Under the pieces are notes generated by a model, which searched no databases, had not been told where the DNA came from, and was given only the letters and a program-made list of their open reading frames with translations. A stretch of 64,000 nucleotides of DNA from Methylomonas methanica (GTDB lineage: Bacteria; Pseudomonadota; Gammaproteobacteria; Methylococcales; Methylomonadaceae). Where the stretch lies: assembly GCF_001644035.1 (NCBI RefSeq), contig NZ_LUUG01000075.1, forward strand, positions 22,157-86,156. The letters run 5' to 3'. Numbering within the stretch: the first letter of the stretch is position 1; the number at the start of each line of letters is the position of its first letter. The position numbers and the translations under genes are program-made. Shown piece by piece: positions 1-9,905 of this stretch.

Positions 1-495
1 CAAGAGCTCGTATTGGATATTTTAGATTTGGGCTGCGGTCCCGGCAGAGACGTGTTCTATTTCAAGTCTTTGGGCCACAGACCGGTCGGTCTTGACGGCA
101 GCGAGGTATTTTGCCGGATGGCGCGCGCCCACAGCGGCTGCCGGATATTGCAGCAAAGTCTACTTAGCCTGGATCTGCCGCCACAAGGTTTCGATGGCAT
201 CTTCGCCAATGCGTCTTTATTTCATGTACCGAGCCGCGAATTACCGAGAGTACTTAACGATCTTTACACAGCGCTAAGACCGGCAGGAGTTTTGTTTATC
301 TCAAATCCGCGCGGTAATGGCGAAGGCTGGTCCGGGCAACGCTACGGCCATTTCATGGAAATCGACAACAGTCGGGAGTTTTTGGCAAACGCGCAATTCG
401 AGATACTGGACCATTACTACCGCCCGTCCGGCAAACCGAGGCACGAGCAGCCCTGGCTGGCGATTACGGCAAGAAAACGGGATGAAAGCTGCTAG
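1..495 (+). CDS. class I SAM-dependent methyltransferase, N-terminally cut by the window edge
   Basis: The reading frame is open from base 1, so the gene begins outside the window; the first in-frame alternative start (TTG at 13) is unlikely to be real because the upstream codons already read as part of the fold. The visible 164 or so residues begin with the motif I strand and glycine loop VLDILDLGCGPGRD, followed by an acidic residue after the second strand (GLDGSE) and the motif FDGIFANASLFHVP, all typical of Rossmann-fold class I methyltransferases that bind S-adenosylmethionine. The substrate cannot be told from the sequence. The gene is followed by the DbpA helicase gene on the same strand after a gap of about 130 bases. 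Confidence 0.75.
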   Translation, partial: QELVLDILDLGCGPGRDVFYFKSLGHRPVGLDGSEVFCRMARAHSGCRILQQSLLSLDLPPQGFDGIFANASLFHVPSRELPRVLNDLYTALRPAGVLFISNPRGNGEGWSGQRYGHFMEIDNSREFLANAQFEILDHYYRPSGKPRHEQPWLAITARKRDESC

Positions 496-625
496 CCAGT
501 AAGCACTGCGCTAATCCAACATCAGTCCAAAATGCTGGGCAATGCCGGGGCATTTCCCTAACTCTGTTATTATGGCCTGCCAAGTGCGCGCTATTTCGCC
601 GCATCTCCTTGATATTAGAGTCTTT

Positions 626-2014
626 GTGAATACACCTGAATTTTCGTCCCTGCCGTTAAAACCCGCCCTACTGGAAAACATCGAATCGCTGGGTTACACC
701 CACCTGACGCCCATCCAGGCCGAAAGCCTGCCGCATATTTTGGAAGGCAAGGATGTGATTGCCCAAGCCAAGACCGGCAGCGGCAAGACCGCGGCGTTTG
801 GCATCGGTTTGTTGTCGCGGCTGGATTTGAGCATCTTTAAAGTGCAAGCCATGGTGATCTGCCCTACCCGCGAACTGGCCGATCAGGTTTGTAAGGAAAT
901 AAGACAACTAGCCCGCTTTACGCAAAACATTAAAGTCCTGGCCCTGTGCGGCGGCACACCATTTGCCCCGCAACGCAGTTCACTGGAACACGGCGTGCAT
1001 GTAGTGGTGGGGACACCGGGGCGTCTGCAGGAACATCTGCAAAAAGCCAGCTTGCGCCTCGATCATTTAAAAGTGCTGGTATTGGACGAAGCAGACCGCA
1101 TGCTGGACATGGGCTTTGCCGACATCATCTCCGACGTGATTTCCTATGCGCCGACGCATCGGCAAACCCTGCTGTTCTCCGCCACCTATGCCGAGCCGAT
1201 ACGGGCCCTGAGCCAGAAGTTTCAATTCAAACCGGTGTCGGTCAGCGTCGAAACCAGCCATCACGATAACCCTATCGAACAGCGTTTTCATCAAGTAGAT
1301 AAAGCCAAGCGCTTGAACGCGCTAGGTTATTTGCTGGCTTACCATCGCCCGGAATCGACAGTGGTGTTTTGCAATACCAAGCGCGAATGCCAGGACGTGG
1401 CGGATACATTGACCAATTGCGGCTTTTCCGTGCAGGCGCTGCACGGCGATTTGGAGCAAAAAGACCGCGATCAAGTGCTGGTACGCTTTGCCAATAAAAG
1501 TTGCTCGATTCTGGTTGCCACCGATGTCGCCGCGCGCGGCCTGGACATCAAAGATATGCAGGCAGTGATCAATTACGAACTGCCTTGGGACCCGGAAGTG
1601 TACGTGCACCGGATAGGCCGCACCGGCCGAGCCGGCGCGAAAGGCCTGGCGCTGAGTTTGGTCAGCGAAGCAGAGTTGAACCGGGTCAAAGCCATCGAAG
1701 AATATATTGCCGGTTCCGTAAAGTGGGACGACATCGCACCATTCAAACTCAGCAGCGAACACCGCTTCGAGCCGCCCATGGTCACACTGTGGATAGACGG
1801 CGGCCGCAAGGACAAAATGCGACCGGGCGATATTTTGGGGGCATTGACTGGTGCTAACGGCATAGCTGGCGGCGAAGTGGGTAAGATCGACATCTTCGAT
1901 AAACACGCTTATGTTGCGGTGAAGCGCAGCAGCGCCGATAAAGCCCTGACCTGTTTGCGGGCCGGCAAAATCAAAGGCCGCAATTTCAACGTGCGCAAGT
2001 CGCAATGGAATTAG
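626..2014 (+). CDS. dbpA: ATP-dependent RNA helicase DbpA
   Basis: A DEAD-box RNA helicase acting in 50S ribosomal subunit assembly. Motifs seen in order: Q-motif region, AKTGSGKT (motif I), PTRELADQ (Ia), TPGR (Ib), DEAD (II), SAT (III), VATDVAARGLDI (V) and HRIGRTGRAG (VI). The C-terminal 75 or so residues contain IDGGRKDKMRPGDILGAL, the signature of the DbpA RNA-binding domain that recognises 23S rRNA hairpin 92, which separates DbpA from other DEAD-box proteins. The frame is open back to an ATG at 542, but homology to the family begins near NTPEFSSLPLKPALL, so the GTG at 626 (AGAG six bases upstream) is preferred, giving 462 residues, the usual DbpA length. Confidence 0.92.
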   Translation: MNTPEFSSLPLKPALLENIESLGYTHLTPIQAESLPHILEGKDVIAQAKTGSGKTAAFGIGLLSRLDLSIFKVQAMVICPTRELADQVCKEIRQLARFTQNIKVLALCGGTPFAPQRSSLEHGVHVVVGTPGRLQEHLQKASLRLDHLKVLVLDEADRMLDMGFADIISDVISYAPTHRQTLLFSATYAEPIRALSQKFQFKPVSVSVETSHHDNPIEQRFHQVDKAKRLNALGYLLAYHRPESTVVFCNTKRECQDVADTLTNCGFSVQALHGDLEQKDRDQVLVRFANKSCSILVATDVAARGLDIKDMQAVINYELPWDPEVYVHRIGRTGRAGAKGLALSLVSEAELNRVKAIEEYIAGSVKWDDIAPFKLSSEHRFEPPMVTLWIDGGRKDKMRPGDILGALTGANGIAGGEVGKIDIFDKHAYVAVKRSSADKALTCLRAGKIKGRNFNVRKSQWN

Positions 2015-2063
2015 CCTAAGGGCAAGCTCTTTTTTAGAGCGTTGATTGCAGACATCCCTTGGA

Positions 2064-2116
2064 ACCCGCCTCGCGGGTATGGTAGCCAGAATCGGCTCAG
2101 CGGCGCCTTGCGCCGC
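2064..2116. repeat. two short perfect hairpins in the gap after dbpA
   Basis: ACCCGC-CTC-GCGGGT (2064-2078) is followed by GCGGCGC-CTT-GCGCCGC (2100-2116). Neither is followed by a T-tract, so they are not clear intrinsic terminators; they may be a REP-like element or protect the dbpA 3' end. The rest of the gap to 2237 shows nothing recognisable. Confidence 0.4.
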
Positions 2117-2237
2117 ATTTGCTAGGGCCTATCTATTTGCAACCCGGCAAATAAAAATAGCGCGCAGATAGTCGAATCGCCAAAGCCTGCTATACCTATG
2201 CCAGCCCATATCCCCTACTCTAATAAAAACTCAGCCC

Positions 2238-3374
2238 GTGGCGCCTAAAACTCATATCAGTTACCTGGACACTATTCGCGGTCTGGCGGCCTTGGCCGTC
2301 ATCAGCGAACATTTTGTTATTGCCTATGGACTACCCTGCGAAACGCCGCTCTGTCAGCAATTACTGGATTTCTCGCCGCTGCACATCTGGTGGGACGGCT
2401 CGGCGGCGGTGTCTATGTTTTTCGTGCTCAGCGGCGTGGTGCTGTCTTTGCGCTATTTTCGCGCGGGACATATACCGGATCTCAGCGAATTTCATTTGGC
2501 GCGCTTCCTGATCAATCGGATGTTCCGGATCTGGCTGCCGTATTTGCTGGTTTTGCTGATCAGCACCGGCCTGTTCGTGAACACCTTCGACAGTGAGATA
2601 CTGAGGACCAGCCTGCCTGCCACCGATTGGATAACCGGAATGTGGCATAAATTTCCGCTAACTCCCACCGATATGTTGCGCGAAAGCTTTTTATTGAAAT
2701 TACCCGCCTTGATCGTACTGCTACCGCAAGCCTGGACTTTAAGTATCGAACTGGTGTTGTCTCTGCTGTTGCCGGTAGGCTTGTTGCTGGCGGGACGCGG
2801 CACTTCTTGGCTGGTATTTTTTGGTTTGCTGGCCACCAGTCTGTTGGGAGTGTCTATTTTCTTGCTGCATTTTTTATTGGGCATGACCATTGCCAGACAC
2901 TATACCGATCTAACCCACTACCTGTCCGGTCGGCGCTGGCAACGGCGTTTGCTGTTACTAGCGGGCTTAGCATTTTATACCTGCGCGACGTTTGTACCGT
3001 CTGAATTAGTGGGCGATAAAGCTGTTTGGCTGGGTTCCGGTCTGGGCGCCGGTTTGATTTTGATGTTCGTATTAGGTTCTAAAGATGCACAAAGGTTGCT
3101 GTCGCAGCCGGTGTTAAGGCAAATAGGCAAAGTGTCTTACAGCGCTTATCTCAGCCACATGGCTATCCTGATATGCCTGACGCCGCTTGTCTTAAAATTT
3201 CTGGAAGGGTTTACTGAAAACCGGTTGGCGCTTTGGTTTGGTGGCTGGCTTATTACAATCGCTTGCGTACAAGGCGTTTCCTTGTTGTTCTATCACTGGC
3301 TGGAAATACCCAGCATGCGCTTGGGGCGGCGCGTGACCGATGCAATAGCCGCCATCGGCACGCCAACGTTATAA
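2238..3374 (+). CDS. acyltransferase 3 family integral membrane protein
   Basis: The start is GTG at 2238, giving 378 residues. The N-terminus ISYLDTIRGLAALAVISEHF is the typical opening of acyltransferase-3 (OafA/YrhL-like) proteins, with the conserved R and the H of the first helix. About ten hydrophobic segments follow, and the C-terminal half has the family's KVSYSAYLSHMAIL segment. Members move acyl groups, often acetyl, onto surface or secreted sugars at the inner membrane. The acceptor here is unknown: no glycosyltransferases or polysaccharide genes are adjacent. The next gene, mepA, follows after 36 bases and may be cotranscribed, which would suggest an envelope role. Confidence 0.85.
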   Translation: MAPKTHISYLDTIRGLAALAVISEHFVIAYGLPCETPLCQQLLDFSPLHIWWDGSAAVSMFFVLSGVVLSLRYFRAGHIPDLSEFHLARFLINRMFRIWLPYLLVLLISTGLFVNTFDSEILRTSLPATDWITGMWHKFPLTPTDMLRESFLLKLPALIVLLPQAWTLSIELVLSLLLPVGLLLAGRGTSWLVFFGLLATSLLGVSIFLLHFLLGMTIARHYTDLTHYLSGRRWQRRLLLLAGLAFYTCATFVPSELVGDKAVWLGSGLGAGLILMFVLGSKDAQRLLSQPVLRQIGKVSYSAYLSHMAILICLTPLVLKFLEGFTENRLALWFGGWLITIACVQGVSLLFYHWLEIPSMRLGRRVTDAIAAIGTPTL

Positions 3375-3410
3375 TCCCAACCAGTCACTCCATTTCCTAG
3401 CCATTTCATC

Positions 3411-4268
3411 ATGCGCCTTGTTACCCTTTCAACACTATTATTAAGCGTTGCCGCGTTCAGCCTTAGCTCCGAGGTTACGGCCGGCTCAACTGCTCACGAC
3501 TGGGCAAAGATCACCACACCGACCCAAGAATCCAGCCAAAGCATCGGCACCTACACCAGCGGCTGTATCAGCGGCGCGGCCACCTTGCCGCTGGACGGCC
3601 AAGGCTATCAAGTCATGCGCTTGTCCCGCCACCGCTATTACGGGCACCCTAATTTAATCGGCTTTATCCAGCACTTGGGTCAGTTCAGCGTTGAACAAAA
3701 ACTGGGCTCTTTGTTGATCGGCGATTTAGGCCAACCGCGCGGCGGCCCGACCTTAAGCGGACATCGCAGCCATCAGTCAGGCCTGGATGTGGATATTTGG
3801 TTTTTGTTATCCGAACAAGCCAGTAACCGGCAATTAACAGCCAATGAACGCGAAACTTGGAGCGCGCCGTCGGTCGTGGACATGCAAAACGACACTATCG
3901 ATTACCGGCATTGGTCGCAGGATCTGGCAAAGGTACTGGAAGCAGCCGCACGCCAACCGGAGGTAGACCGGATTTTCGTCAACGCCAGTATTAAACAAGA
4001 GTTATGCAAAATCAAAAGCCCAGGCTCCGCTGGATGGTTGCGCAAGATTCGCCCATGGTGGAAACACGACGATCATTTTCATGTGCGCTTGAAATGCCCA
4101 CCACATAACCCGCATTGCGACTCGCAAGACCCGTTGCCTGCTGGAGACGGCTGCGACGCCAGCCTGGCATGGTGGTTTTCCGCGGAAGCCAAAGCACCGT
4201 CGAAAAACGTACCGCTGCCGCCACCGCCGTTACCGGCATTGTGCGAGCAGTTGTTGCGCCGCCCCTAA
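3411..4268 (+). CDS. mepA: penicillin-insensitive murein endopeptidase MepA
   Basis: A LAS-family (peptidase M74) zinc metallopeptidase that cleaves D-Ala-meso-DAP and DAP-DAP cross-links in the periplasm. A signal peptide is visible at residues 1-25 (hydrophobic core ending SSEVTAG). The zinc-binding elements are present: GHRSHQSGLDVDIWF (H...D pattern) and, near residue 222, the HDDHFHVRLKCP motif that supplies the second metal histidine and a general-base histidine. Several cysteines in the C-terminal 60 residues match the family's disulphides. The length of 285 residues is close to E. coli MepA. The region between its stop and the converging autotransporter gene is only about 75 bases. 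Confidence 0.93.
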   Translation: MRLVTLSTLLLSVAAFSLSSEVTAGSTAHDWAKITTPTQESSQSIGTYTSGCISGAATLPLDGQGYQVMRLSRHRYYGHPNLIGFIQHLGQFSVEQKLGSLLIGDLGQPRGGPTLSGHRSHQSGLDVDIWFLLSEQASNRQLTANERETWSAPSVVDMQNDTIDYRHWSQDLAKVLEAAARQPEVDRIFVNASIKQELCKIKSPGSAGWLRKIRPWWKHDDHFHVRLKCPPHNPHCDSQDPLPAGDGCDASLAWWFSAEAKAPSKNVPLPPPPLPALCEQLLRRP

Positions 4269-4343
4269 ATTTACAAAGGTAAACATGGTTTTATCGGGAC
4301 GGGTCAGACTGCTCTTCCCACAAGCCTGTCTCGTATCATTGCG

Positions 4344-5711
4344 CTAAAACTCCAGACGGGCACCCATTGTAAATAAATGACTTTCCACGTCCCGGTACCC
4401 CACTAGCGCGTCGTAGTTCAAGAACGCGCTTAAGCCTTGCGCAAACGTGCCCGATACGCCCGTACCTACCGTAAAATAATTGCGGTCCGGCGCGTTAGTC
4501 ACCGTATTAAAGGCTAAACCGCTGCTGTTATCGCCTAGAAAGCGCGCCGCGATATTGCGGCTGCCGTCTTTATATTGATGATGCCATTCGCCGCGCACAT
4601 TAGGCGTAAACACACCCCACGCCGTACTAACCGCATACGAAATCTGATTGCCGACTGTGGTGGTGACCGACTCGACGCCCTGATCGGCAAATGCCATTCC
4701 CCAGCCGCTGCCGCCTGATTCACTAAACCCGTCGACATCGAGTTTGATGTAATTGGCTTTTACGTAGGGATTAAACAGCCATTGTTTTACCGCAAAGTTA
4801 TAGCCGCTGCCCACGCTAACGGAGTATTGGTTCCCGGTAGGCGCAGCCTTGGCAAGCGTATTCACAGTTTCACTGGGTACCGTATATTGGATATGCCGCA
4901 CCGACGCGTAATCGATGGCGCCCATGGTCGCCACACCGTCAAAATACAAGTTATCCGTTACGTAGTAGGTACTGTAAAGCGCGCCGGTGTAAGCATCGCT
5001 ATCCAAGGTACCGCCGTTGCGGTCGAAACTGGACTCGGCGCGCGTATAGGTAAACGCAGCACCCACAATCAAATCATTACCAAACCGATAGTCTATTCCG
5101 GCATTAATGCTGCCGCTATTTAAGTTATAACCCAGTTGATTGACATCCGTATCGACATTGCCGGTGTTGTAATTGCCGTTGACGAAACCGCCCAATCGGT
5201 CCCAAACGCCGCCACTATCGCCCGCCGCGCCGCCAAGCGGGTTTGCCAGCGAAGCCAAATTGATCGGCACCGCACCGCTACCCAATCCGGCGACCTGAAA
5301 GCCGCGAGCACCGGCTCGCAAAGCGGACATCCGTCCGGCAATCGCGTTGAAAGAAGTACGCGTAGCCGAAACGCCTTGCGAAGGTATCTGCTCGGGTGAG
5401 GTTTGTTGTAGCGCGTTAAATGTCTGTGGTATTGATCGGTTAAGAGCGGAACCTACTACCGCATCGCAGCGATTCTGAAAATCGTCAGAGTTAATTCCCC
5501 GCCCGCCTGGACAGGCAATTTCGATCACGTTGGCCAAATTGCTCTGGCTGGAATTGATACCGCTGGTATTTTGCAGCAATCCCGCGATAGGCGACACGGC
5601 TGGCGTGGCAGCCGAGAAGCTAAAACCCAACAACAACACGCCAAGTTCTAACGGTACCCGCGGGTAGCGGTGGCCGGATATTGCTCCGGTCTTGTTTTGC
5701 ATCGTCATCAT
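4344..5711 (-). CDS. autotransporter-type outer membrane beta-barrel protein with a short passenger
   Basis: The preferred start is the first of two adjacent ATGs at 5711, six bases after a GGGGGAG ribosome-binding site; an in-frame upstream ATG at 5783 lacks such a site. The 455-residue product has a signal segment (LGVLLLGFSFSAATPAVS), a short, Asn/Ser-rich passenger of roughly 150 residues containing two cysteines, and then about 270 residues of alternating amphipathic strands typical of the autotransporter barrel, ending in the terminal aromatic sequence GARLEF needed for BAM-dependent insertion. Function is not predictable: the passenger has no recognised enzymatic or adhesin motif. Similar small-passenger barrels are common in gammaproteobacteria. 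Confidence 0.8.
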   Translation of the reverse strand: MMTMQNKTGAISGHRYPRVPLELGVLLLGFSFSAATPAVSPIAGLLQNTSGINSSQSNLANVIEIACPGGRGINSDDFQNRCDAVVGSALNRSIPQTFNALQQTSPEQIPSQGVSATRTSFNAIAGRMSALRAGARGFQVAGLGSGAVPINLASLANPLGGAAGDSGGVWDRLGGFVNGNYNTGNVDTDVNQLGYNLNSGSINAGIDYRFGNDLIVGAAFTYTRAESSFDRNGGTLDSDAYTGALYSTYYVTDNLYFDGVATMGAIDYASVRHIQYTVPSETVNTLAKAAPTGNQYSVSVGSGYNFAVKQWLFNPYVKANYIKLDVDGFSESGGSGWGMAFADQGVESVTTTVGNQISYAVSTAWGVFTPNVRGEWHHQYKDGSRNIAARFLGDNSSGLAFNTVTNAPDRNYFTVGTGVSGTFAQGLSAFLNYDALVGYRDVESHLFTMGARLEF

Positions 5712-5925
5712 TATTTCTCCCCCATGAAAATGTTTATGTGCTTTAAAAATCGAAATATCAAACCGGTAATTTGGTCTTAGCATAGACGATAACGAAAATA
5801 CCTACATAGTTACTGCGAAATCACAAAAATTGAAACTTATTGTCAGACAATAAATCAGCCTAAAAACCAGCATCGCTGATAGCTAAATAGTTACAATAAA
5901 ACTTTATACTTCAGATGAGATAGCC

Positions 5926-6348
5926 ATGCCGGATTTCTTACTTCATCAGCAACTAACGCAAGATTGTTTCAAAGTGGGGAGTTTTAGCCTGTCGGAATTG
6001 TTAATGATGAACGATAGCCAATATCCCTGGTTTATCCTGGTACCAAGGCGCCACAATATCAGAGAAATTTATCAGCTTGACCAGGTGGATAGACAGACTC
6101 TGCAAGCCGAGTCCTGTCTACTTGCCGAGGCACTTGCAGACATTTATCGCCCCGACAAACTCAATATTGCCGCCATCGGCAATCTAGTACCGCAGTTGCA
6201 TCTGCATCATGTGGTGCGCTATCAAACCGATAAAGCCTGGCCGGCGCCGGTTTGGGGAAAGTTCGCCAGCCTACCCTATGCTGGTGACCAGCCGGAACAA
6301 CGAATCACCCAACTCCGCTCGGCGCTGAACCAGCAATTAATCAATTGA
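5926..6348 (+). CDS. HIT (histidine triad) family protein
   Basis: The 140-residue protein carries the histidine-triad motif as PQLHLHHVVRY near residues 91-101, preceded by the family's PWFILVPRR strand and LPAL-type helix region. HIT proteins hydrolyse or transfer nucleotides at the alpha-phosphate (for example AMP-lysine or ApnA substrates) in the cytoplasm. The His-x-His-x-His spacing is kept but the third hydrophobic residue is replaced by His, as in many short proteobacterial HIT proteins. The gene stands alone; the ATG at 5926 follows GAGATA. The physiological substrate cannot be told. Confidence 0.85.
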   Translation: MPDFLLHQQLTQDCFKVGSFSLSELLMMNDSQYPWFILVPRRHNIREIYQLDQVDRQTLQAESCLLAEALADIYRPDKLNIAAIGNLVPQLHLHHVVRYQTDKAWPAPVWGKFASLPYAGDQPEQRITQLRSALNQQLIN

Positions 6349-6663
6349 TAATCAAATTTAATGTTTTACGTTACCGATTACGTGGTGTATCGCAACGGCT
6401 AACAATAAACAGAAGGCGTTAATAAATCCACATGGAAATACTTTAGCTAGAGAATGGCGCAGCGATAATATGAAATAAGCTTTCGGCGGCTGAAATAACC
6501 TAGTTTTTATGTGATTGACGCTCACTATAAAAGCACGTCACAATCGATAAACGGTCGCAAAATAAGGATAGATTTTCCGCAAATTCGCATAGCTCCAGCG
6601 TGAGCGGGAATGTGTCGAAATTAGGGCAGACTGTGTAAAACTTCAAAAGCCATTGTTACTACC
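6349..6663. other. intergenic stretch without recognisable feature
   Basis: About 315 bases, moderately AT-rich, between the HIT gene and the next membrane protein gene. No RNA gene, repeat or convincing promoter was identified by eye. Confidence 0.5.
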
Positions 6664-7176
6664 ATGCCTATATTCATCATCTGCTGTTTAATATTAAGCA
6701 CCCTCACCCTAACCCAAAATGCATTTTTGCCCCTTCTGAATATAGAGGCCGTCTGGGCGTCCAGCGCCGGCCTTGCGGTGCTTTTCCTATTGAGCGGTTG
6801 TTTGAAATTCGCACCCAGCAAAGTATGGCACGACGGCTTTGCCACCACTGGCTTATGGACTTGGTACGGTTACTGGAGTCCGCAATTTAGCGACGGCTCG
6901 CCTCAATTCAGCGTATTTCCGGTCTATTTTGCCTTGCTCAGCGGTTGGATGCTGCTGGGTTTAATTAACAAAAGTCCGCAGTTTGATTGGGAATCGCAAG
7001 AATCCTTACGTTATTTGCAAAAATATTTGTCCCGCTTCGACACCTGCGTAGTAGCTGGCTTGGTACTAGTGTGCCTGGCATTGCCGGAGCACTATCTATC
7101 CTATCCTATTGCAATGACCTTCTTCATCGTCCGCAGCGCTTTTCAACGCTGCCTGGAGATCATCGATAGCCTGTAA
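6664..7176 (+). CDS. hypothetical integral membrane protein
   Basis: Not a family I recognise. The 170-residue product has four hydrophobic segments: residues 1-19, about 33-48, about 88-103, and about 129-160. Between the second and third lies a Trp- and Pro-rich loop (TGLWTWYGYWSPQF) that would face one side of the membrane. The ribosome-binding site before the ATG at 6664 is weak, so an alternative start is possible. It is convergent with acnB, from which it is separated by about 150 bases holding two hairpins. Confidence 0.6.
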   Translation: MPIFIICCLILSTLTLTQNAFLPLLNIEAVWASSAGLAVLFLLSGCLKFAPSKVWHDGFATTGLWTWYGYWSPQFSDGSPQFSVFPVYFALLSGWMLLGLINKSPQFDWESQESLRYLQKYLSRFDTCVVAGLVLVCLALPEHYLSYPIAMTFFIVRSAFQRCLEIIDSL

Positions 7177-7183
7177 GTTTCGG

Positions 7184-7216
7184 AAAACCGACTTTGTCCG
7201 GCGATCCATCGGTTTT
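7184..7216. terminator. possible terminator hairpin in the gap convergent with acnB
   Basis: An 8-bp perfect stem AAAACCGA/TCGGTTTT with a 17-base loop lies eight bases after the stop of the upstream gene; a run of seven A follows at 7228, which would read as T on neither transcript immediately after the stem. A second 5-bp hairpin (CCCAG/CTGGG) is at 7270-7285. Termination is plausible from position rather than clear from sequence. Confidence 0.35.
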
Positions 7217-7324
7217 ACCGTTTCCTCAAAAAAATATTTAAGTATTGTCTGCCTGGAGCAGTGCGGAAGCCCAGCTGAAACTGGGTTACCGCCTGCTCCG
7301 GCAAGATACCTAAAAGGCGCGGGG

Positions 7325-9883
7325 CTAAGCTACTTCCTTGGCCTTATCCTGATAGCTGTCGATTTGATCGAAGTTAAGATAACGGTAGGTATCCGCGCTG
7401 GTTTGTTCGATGCTGGCGGCATATTGCATATACTCGGCAACTGTCGGAATCTTGCCCAATAAAGAACAGACTGCCGCCAATTCTGCCGACGACAGGTAGA
7501 CGTTGGCGCCATTACCTAAACGGTTGGGGAAGTTACGCGTCGACGTCGATACCACCGTCGAACCTTCCGCTACCCGCGCCTGGTTGCCCATGCATAAGGA
7601 ACATCCGGGCATTTCGGTGCGAGCGCCGACTTTGCCGAAAGTGCCGTAGTAACCCTCTTCAATCAATTGGTTTTGATCCATTTTAGTCGGCGGTGCCACC
7701 CACAGACGTGTCGGCAAGGCCCCGGCTTTTTCCAGCAATTTACCGGCGGCGCGGAAGTGACCGATATTGGTCATACAGGAACCGATGAACACCTCGTCAA
7801 TCTTGGTGCCGGCCACTTCGGACAAGGGCTTGATGTCGTCCGGATCGTTGGGGCAAGCCAGCAATGGCTCGGTGATTTCGTTCAAATCGATTTCGATGAC
7901 TTCCGCGTATTCCGCATCCTGATCCGCTTCCATCAATACCGGATTGGCCAGCCAATCCTGCATCGCTTTGATGCGGCGTTGGATGGTTCTGACATCGCCG
8001 TATCCTTCGGCGATCATCCATTTCAATAAGGTGATATTGGAGTTCAGATATTCGCGAATCGGCGCTTCGTTGAGCTTGATGGTGCAACCGCCGGCGGAAC
8101 GTTCGGCCGAGGCATCGGACAATTCGAATGCTTGCTCGACTTTTAAATCCGGCAAACCTTCGATTTCCAGGATTCGGCCGGAAAACACGTTTTTCTTGCC
8201 TTGTTTAGCCACGGTCAACGAACCGCTTTTCAGCGCGGCATATGGAATCGCGTTCACCAAGTCGCGCAGCGTAATTCCGGGCTGCATTTGGCCTTTGAAA
8301 CGCACCAATACCGACTCGGGCATATCCAATGGCATCACGCCGGTCGCCGCAGCAAACGCAACCAAACCGGAGCCGGCCGGGAAGGAAATGCCGATCGGAA
8401 AGCGGGTGTGCGAATCGCCGCCAGTACCGACGGTGTCAGGCAACAGCATCCGGTTCAGCCAGGAGTGAATCACGCCATCGCCGGGACGTAGCGAAACGCC
8501 GCCGCGGGTCATAATAAAGTCCGGCAGGGTGTGCTGCATTTGCACATCGACCGGCTTTGGATAAGCGGCGGTATGGCAGAAGGATTGCATCACCAAATCA
8601 GCTGAAAAACCCAGGCAGGCCAAGTCTTTTAGTTCATCACGGGTCATCGGCCCCGTGGTGTCTTGCGAGCCGACCGTGGTCATTTTCGGTTCGCAATAGC
8701 TGCCCGGCCTAACACCGGCGACGCCGCACGCTTTACCGACGATTTTTTGCGCCAGGGTAAAACCTTTGCCGCTGTCATGAGCCACGCCCAAGCGGCGGAA
8801 CACCGTGGAAGCCGGTAAGCCCAAAAATTGGCGGGCACGATCGGTCAAACCCCGACCGATGATCAATGGAATCCTGCCGCCGGCACGGACTTCGTCAAAA
8901 ATCACTTCGGTTTTTAACGCAAATTCGCAGACGACTTCATCCGTACCGTGGCGTTTGACCACACCCAGATAAGGAAAAATGTCGATCACATCGCCCATCG
9001 CCATGCCGGTCACGTCGCATTCGATAGGCAGTGCGCCGGAATCTTCCATCGTATTAAAGAAAATCGGTGCGATCTTGCCGCCGATGCAGACGCCGCCGCC
9101 GCGCTTGTTGGGGATAAACGGAATGTCGTCACCCATGAACCACAGCACCGAATTGGTAGCGGATTTACGCGAGGAGCCGGTGCCGACCACGTCACCGACG
9201 TAGGCCACCGGGAAACCCTTGGCTTTCAGTTCGGTAATTTGCTGCTCGGCATTGGTGATGCCGTCGCGCGGCATTTTCAGCATGGCTTTGGCGTGCAGCG
9301 GAATATCCGGTCTGGACCAGGCATCCGGCGCAGGCGACAAATCGTCGGTATTAGTTTCGCCGGTGACTTTAAATACGGTTACCGTGAGTTTCTCCGGCAC
9401 TTCTGGTTTGGCAGTAAACCACTCGGCATCCGCCCAGGATTGCAGCACTTGTTTGGCGTAAGTGTTGCCTGCTTCGGCTTTTTCCTGCACATCGTGGAAG
9501 GCATCGAAGATCAGCAGAATTTGCGACAAGGCTTTCGCGGCAATCGGCGCTAACGCGGCATTGTCCAGCAGTTCGATCAACGGTACCACGTTGTAACCGC
9601 CGAGCATGGTACCCAACAATTCAGTGGCTTTTTCCGGTGTCAGCAAAGGTGAAGTCGCCTCGCCTTTGGCGACGGCAGTCAGGAAACCAGCTTTGACATA
9701 GGCTGCTTCGTCGACACCAGCTGGAATCCTATTGGCCAGTAAATCCAGCAAAAATACGTCCTCTCCCGCAGGCGGATTTTTCAACAACTCAACCAATGCC
9801 GCAACCTGCTCGGCATCCAAGGGTTTAGGCACCACGCCTTCGGCGGCGCGTTCGGCTACGTGTTTTCGGTATTGTTCTAACAT
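7325..9883 (-). CDS. acnB: bifunctional aconitate hydratase 2 / 2-methylisocitrate dehydratase AcnB
   Basis: Interconverts citrate and isocitrate via cis-aconitate in the TCA cycle. The true start is the ATG at 9883, giving [22 protein letters not shown], the standard AcnB N-terminus; the frame is open further upstream but that extension would overlap the Uma2 gene. The 852-residue length and domain order (HEAT-like domain, then swivel domain, then the three catalytic domains) are those of AcnB and not AcnA. The [4Fe-4S] ligands are seen in [12 protein letters not shown] and [12 protein letters not shown]. The upstream neighbours are a Uma2 nuclease gene and an NAD-type isocitrate dehydrogenase gene on the same strand with 22-base gaps, so the three are probably one transcript linking successive TCA steps. 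Confidence 0.97.
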   Translation of the reverse strand: MLEQYRKHVAERAAEGVVPKPLDAEQVAALVELLKNPPAGEDVFLLDLLANRIPAGVDEAAYVKAGFLTAVAKGEATSPLLTPEKATELLGTMLGGYNVVPLIELLDNAALAPIAAKALSQILLIFDAFHDVQEKAEAGNTYAKQVLQSWADAEWFTAKPEVPEKLTVTVFKVTGETNTDDLSPAPDAWSRPDIPLHAKAMLKMPRDGITNAEQQITELKAKGFPVAYVGDVVGTGSSRKSATNSVLWFMGDDIPFIPNKRGGGVCIGGKIAPIFFNTMEDSGALPIECDVTGMAMGDVIDIFPYLGVVKRHGTDEVVCEFALKTEVIFDEVRAGGRIPLIIGRGLTDRARQFLGLPASTVFRRLGVAHDSGKGFTLAQKIVGKACGVAGVRPGSYCEPKMTTVGSQDTTGPMTRDELKDLACLGFSADLVMQSFCHTAAYPKPVDVQMQHTLPDFIMTRGGVSLRPGDGVIHSWLNRMLLPDTVGTGGDSHTRFPIGISFPAGSGLVAFAAATGVMPLDMPESVLVRFKGQMQPGITLRDLVNAIPYAALKSGSLTVAKQGKKNVFSGRILEIEGLPDLKVEQAFELSDASAERSAGGCTIKLNEAPIREYLNSNITLLKWMIAEGYGDVRTIQRRIKAMQDWLANPVLMEADQDAEYAEVIEIDLNEITEPLLACPNDPDDIKPLSEVAGTKIDEVFIGSCMTNIGHFRAAGKLLEKAGALPTRLWVAPPTKMDQNQLIEEGYYGTFGKVGARTEMPGCSLCMGNQARVAEGSTVVSTSTRNFPNRLGNGANVYLSSAELAAVCSLLGKIPTVAEYMQYAASIEQTSADTYRYLNFDQIDSYQDKAKEVA

Positions 9884-9905
9884 GATGATTTCCGGTAAAA
9901 AGATA

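Noticed and set aside
2026..2040. Intrinsic terminator after dbpA from GCTCT-TTTTT-AGAGC
   Set aside because: The T run is in the loop and not after the stem; the stem is only 5 bp.
6510..6530. CRP-like site TGTGATTGACGCTCAC before the 6664 gene
   Set aside because: The half-sites are spaced by seven rather than six bases and the second half is incomplete.
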